This document shows positions 20,085-22,153 of a DNA stretch of 22,153 nucleotides, piece after piece. This DNA is from Oppiella nova (taxonomy: Eukaryota > Arthropoda > Arachnida > Sarcoptiformes > Oppiidae). The DNA is taken from contig CAJPVJ010000134.1 of the NCBI GenBank assembly GCA_905397405.1, positions 14,714 through 36,866 on the forward strand, written 5' to 3'. Below the pieces are notes generated by a model that was given only the letters and a program-made list of their open reading frames with translations, was not told the DNA's origin and did not search any database. The position numbers and the translations under genes are program-made. How positions within the stretch are numbered: the first letter of the stretch is position 1; every line of letters starts with the position of its first letter.

Positions 20085-20321
20085 GCCCATTTACTGTTCG
20101 GTCACATTGTTTGCAATTTTCTCGACTCTAATCCCGGAGTGGAAGTCATTTCGCAGAGACAAGTGATGCCTGTTTTTGGCCGTAAATCCCGGTGTCGTTC
20201 CGATGAACCGAACCAATGGAACAGAACAGGGATTTACAGACAGACAGACAGTTGTGACACCATTTCCCAGCCCTCTATCTTTCTCTTTCACTATTCAGTC
20301 ACTCATCAGTTAAGCCATTGA
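20085..20321 (+). CDS. Candidate exon in GC-richer patch, with internal hairpin
   Basis: The plus frame is open for 78 codons, with an ATG at 20139, and has a balanced composition (PVFGRKSRCRSDEPNQWNR). The minus strand is open too (20091-20291, including NPCSVPLVRFIGTTPGFTAK), so the strand is unsettled. Inside it an inverted repeat pairs GTAAATCCC (20182-20190) with GGGATTTAC (20229-20237), with further pairing GTTCC/GGAAC inwards. An ACAG tetranucleotide run follows at 20236-20251. No family is recognised. It could be an exon or a structured non-coding element. Confidence 0.18.
   Translation, partial: AHLLFGHIVCNFLDSNPGVEVISQRQVMPVFGRKSRCRSDEPNQWNRTGIYRQTDSCDTISQPSIFLFHYSVTHQLSH
20182..20237. 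repeat. Inverted repeat, imperfect hairpin
   Basis: Nine perfect outer pairs, a mismatched stretch, then five perfect inner pairs around a loop of about 16 bases. It is the strongest stem of this size I noticed in the window, and it is GC-richer than the background. Confidence 0.6.
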
Positions 20322-20952
20322 TTGGCAGTTATGACAAAATCTATTGCAAACCATATTCTGGATTTAGTTAACAAATTGTAAAATAATTTTTAAATTTATG
20401 ATTATTCATATTTCTTAAGGTTATTATTTTAAATGAAATTCTGTTGCCAACCTTAACTCCAATGGCTATTCCCTGGTCACCACTGGTATACGTAATATCC
20501 AAATGTTGGCAATTATTCAGAAAGTCAAACACATATGAAAAGCCTTTCGGTTATATTTTCAAAAACTATTTTCTAATTAAATGATTAAAAGTAATTAATT
20601 CACTCATTAATAAGAAAGCGAATTAATTATTCAAATATTAGTTATATTTTTCCAATCATTTTATTCTCCAATAATTGATGAGTGATTCAGACGTTTGTTG
20701 TTTTGATTAATTATTTGCTCACATGAAAGACATTTGCAATTAACTGTTTTATTCACAAAAAAATTAATACATTTATTATAACTATATTCGAGAACTTGTT
20801 TTCTATGTAATAGTTATTATTCTTTGTATCAATCAATCAATTAATTATTTATATTTGTCGTGTTTTTTAAGCGAAAATCATTTCTAACTTCGAAACAAAT
20901 TAAGAGAATTTCTAATTTGAAATTAAAGCTAACGAAGCAATTAATTAAATAA
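20322..20952. other. AT-rich stretch, nothing seen
   Basis: No gene or repeat is recognised. Confidence 0.55.
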
Positions 20953-21312
20953 TTTCCTTTTTCTATACATTTATTTGTGTTTGTTTTTGTCTCTCAAATA
21001 ATCAGCGGTTACGGTATCGACACACAAATGGATGCCTTGTTTTGTGACGCGGCTGTCGGTGCTGTCTGTTCAGTGGACCCATATTTTGCAGAGTCTTATA
21101 GTTTTATAGTTATATATATAAAGCCGAAGACACAAGAATTATTGACACAACCATTACTACTGGAGCTCAACAGTAATTTGTGTATAGCTGTGAACACAAC
21201 ACCAGCTGACACCCGACAAACCCTAAACATAATACATTTCGCATCCCTGTCCTCCGCTACCATACACACCACGACAAAGACCTCTTTTAATAATAGAGGG
21301 AAAGGGCTATAA
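20953..21312 (+). CDS. Candidate exon, unassigned (faint kinesin-like pattern)
   Basis: The plus frame is open for 119 codons with no ATG at its head. A pyrimidine-rich run ending AATCAG at 21004 could be its 3' splice site. The second half contains NTTPADTRQTLNIIHFAS, which has the spacing of the conserved end of kinesin motor domains (Ser/Thr-Pro, then Glu-Thr-Leu, then Phe-Ala-Ser). The nearly invariant Leu-Gly-Gly-Asn before it is replaced by Leu-Glu-Leu-Asn, and the first half has no kinesin likeness. The opposite strand is open for about 85 codons (21096-21350), so the resemblance may be accidental. I would not name it a kinesin without a database match. Confidence 0.17.
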   Translation, partial: FPFSIHLFVFVFVSQIISGYGIDTQMDALFCDAAVGAVCSVDPYFAESYSFIVIYIKPKTQELLTQPLLLELNSNLCIAVNTTPADTRQTLNIIHFASLSSATIHTTTKTSFNNRGKGL

Positions 21313-22026
21313 GTTGTATAGACTTTATTAATCGTAGCTCTCGTTTTGAGCTACACTTGAGTATTGAGTCCTAAAACAAGCAAATTCTGGGTTTGGGTTT
21401 TGCACAGCCTTTTGAGAACATTATCTATTTTTTCGCTCATATTTATTCAAGACTTACACTACAAATCATTATGTAATATATATATTGGGATCGATTGTTA
21501 TGGCTATGGCTAACAGCAACAGCAGCAGCCCAGGCATATATAGATTTTGATGGTGGGGCTGTTTGGGGGTGGGGGTGGAATGCAGTTAATAAATGCTACC
21601 GTAAAACATTGTGTATGTAGTGTTAGGCACTGGTGTGCAGTTGTGTGCCATAACACTAATGGCCCATTAATACAGTATTTTCTTTATTATAGTCTTAAGT
21701 TATTTTTTTCATATAATATATTATAACGAAAAAATCTATTTTACATAACATTCACATTATTGTGTGGTTTTCAAAAGTTTAGTTAAGTTTTCAAAAAAAA
21801 CTTTTCATTTTGTATTAAACATAAAGTATAAAAAAAGTATACAAAAGCACATTATATTTTTGTTGAGTTAATACTGTGTTATGTGTAGAATAGAGAAAAA
21901 TTATTATAATTTAGTTTAAATTTGATGTTTTTTACAATTTTTTCTTTAATATCAATAATTTTTCTTTTGATTTCACTTTTTATGTTAAATGCATTAAATT
22001 TGAAACTAAATAATAATAATATCAAA
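21313..22026. other. AT-rich tail with short G-rich run
   Basis: No gene is seen. GGCACTGGTG at 21626-21635 is a nine-of-ten decamer match. A CAG-like run is at about 21513-21530. Confidence 0.5.
21552..21578 (+). other. G-rich run, possible quadruplex
   Basis: Runs of four, five and five G with two flanking GG pairs occur within 27 bases. This fits a two-layer, or imperfect three-layer, G-quadruplex on the plus strand. It is striking against the AT-rich background; any function is unknown. Confidence 0.45.
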
Positions 22027-22043
22027 CTCTCTCTCTCTCTCTC
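22027..22043. repeat. Short (CT)n microsatellite
   Basis: A 17-base CT tract. The remaining 110 bases to the window end are AT-rich and hold nothing I recognise. Confidence 0.94.
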
Positions 22044-22153
22044 ATTCTTAAATTGAACACAAATTACACTTTTATTGTAATAATTTTAAACAAAAATTTC
22101 TTTTAAAAGTAATTTTCGTCTGTTTAAGCATTAAATCTCTATTTTATGCCATA

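Noticed and set aside
1-22153. CRISPR array, bacterial operon or mobile-element proteins
   Set aside because: The repeats are simple microsatellites or pairs of blocks, not regularly spaced units. No transposase, integrase, reverse transcriptase or capsid-like peptide was recognised in any frame I read.

Overview
This is eukaryotic nuclear DNA, very AT-rich (about 70% by eye) and largely non-coding. It carries about 22 (CT)n/(GA)n microsatellites of 12 to 46 bases, roughly one per kilobase, plus one TG/GA and one TC/TGTC compound tract. There are no bacterial-style gene strings, no long open reading frames, no tRNA or rRNA genes, and no recognisable transposase, reverse transcriptase or viral protein. 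I read it as intergenic and/or long-intron sequence of an animal, most likely an arthropod; a mite would fit, but that is inference from texture and not from any marker gene.

Coding content is weak. The longest open frames are microsatellite read-through (Ser-Leu or Arg-Glu repeats). A few GC-richer patches hold short open stretches next to plausible splice signals: a two-exon model at 974-1342 (+) with matching intron phase, and candidate exons near 5429-5676, 7622-7771, 9220-9360, 20085-20321 and 20953-21312. None matches a family I can name with confidence, and several are open on both strands.

Layout: 1-2330 has CT tracts, the two-exon candidate and a GC-richer patch at 1612-1943. 2330-5290 is a collage of direct and inverted duplicated blocks ending at CT/GA tracts, with one ambiguous base (N) at 2429. 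5290-9360 holds most candidate exons and microsatellites. 9360-12570 is AT-rich desert with one pair of strong 5' splice-site matches. 12569-12764 is a second duplication collage. 12765-20050 is AT-rich with scattered microsatellites. 20050-21350 has two GC-richer patches, and the rest is AT-rich with a short G-rich run.

Two observations stand out. First, a decamer with consensus TACCRGTGCC recurs at least 16 times on both strands at nine or more of ten positions, sometimes in short tandem arrays; that is far above chance for this composition. Second, the near-identical duplicated blocks have one end at or in a CT/GA tract, and two pairs lie about 2 kb apart, which suggests either tract-mediated rearrangement or an assembly artefact.
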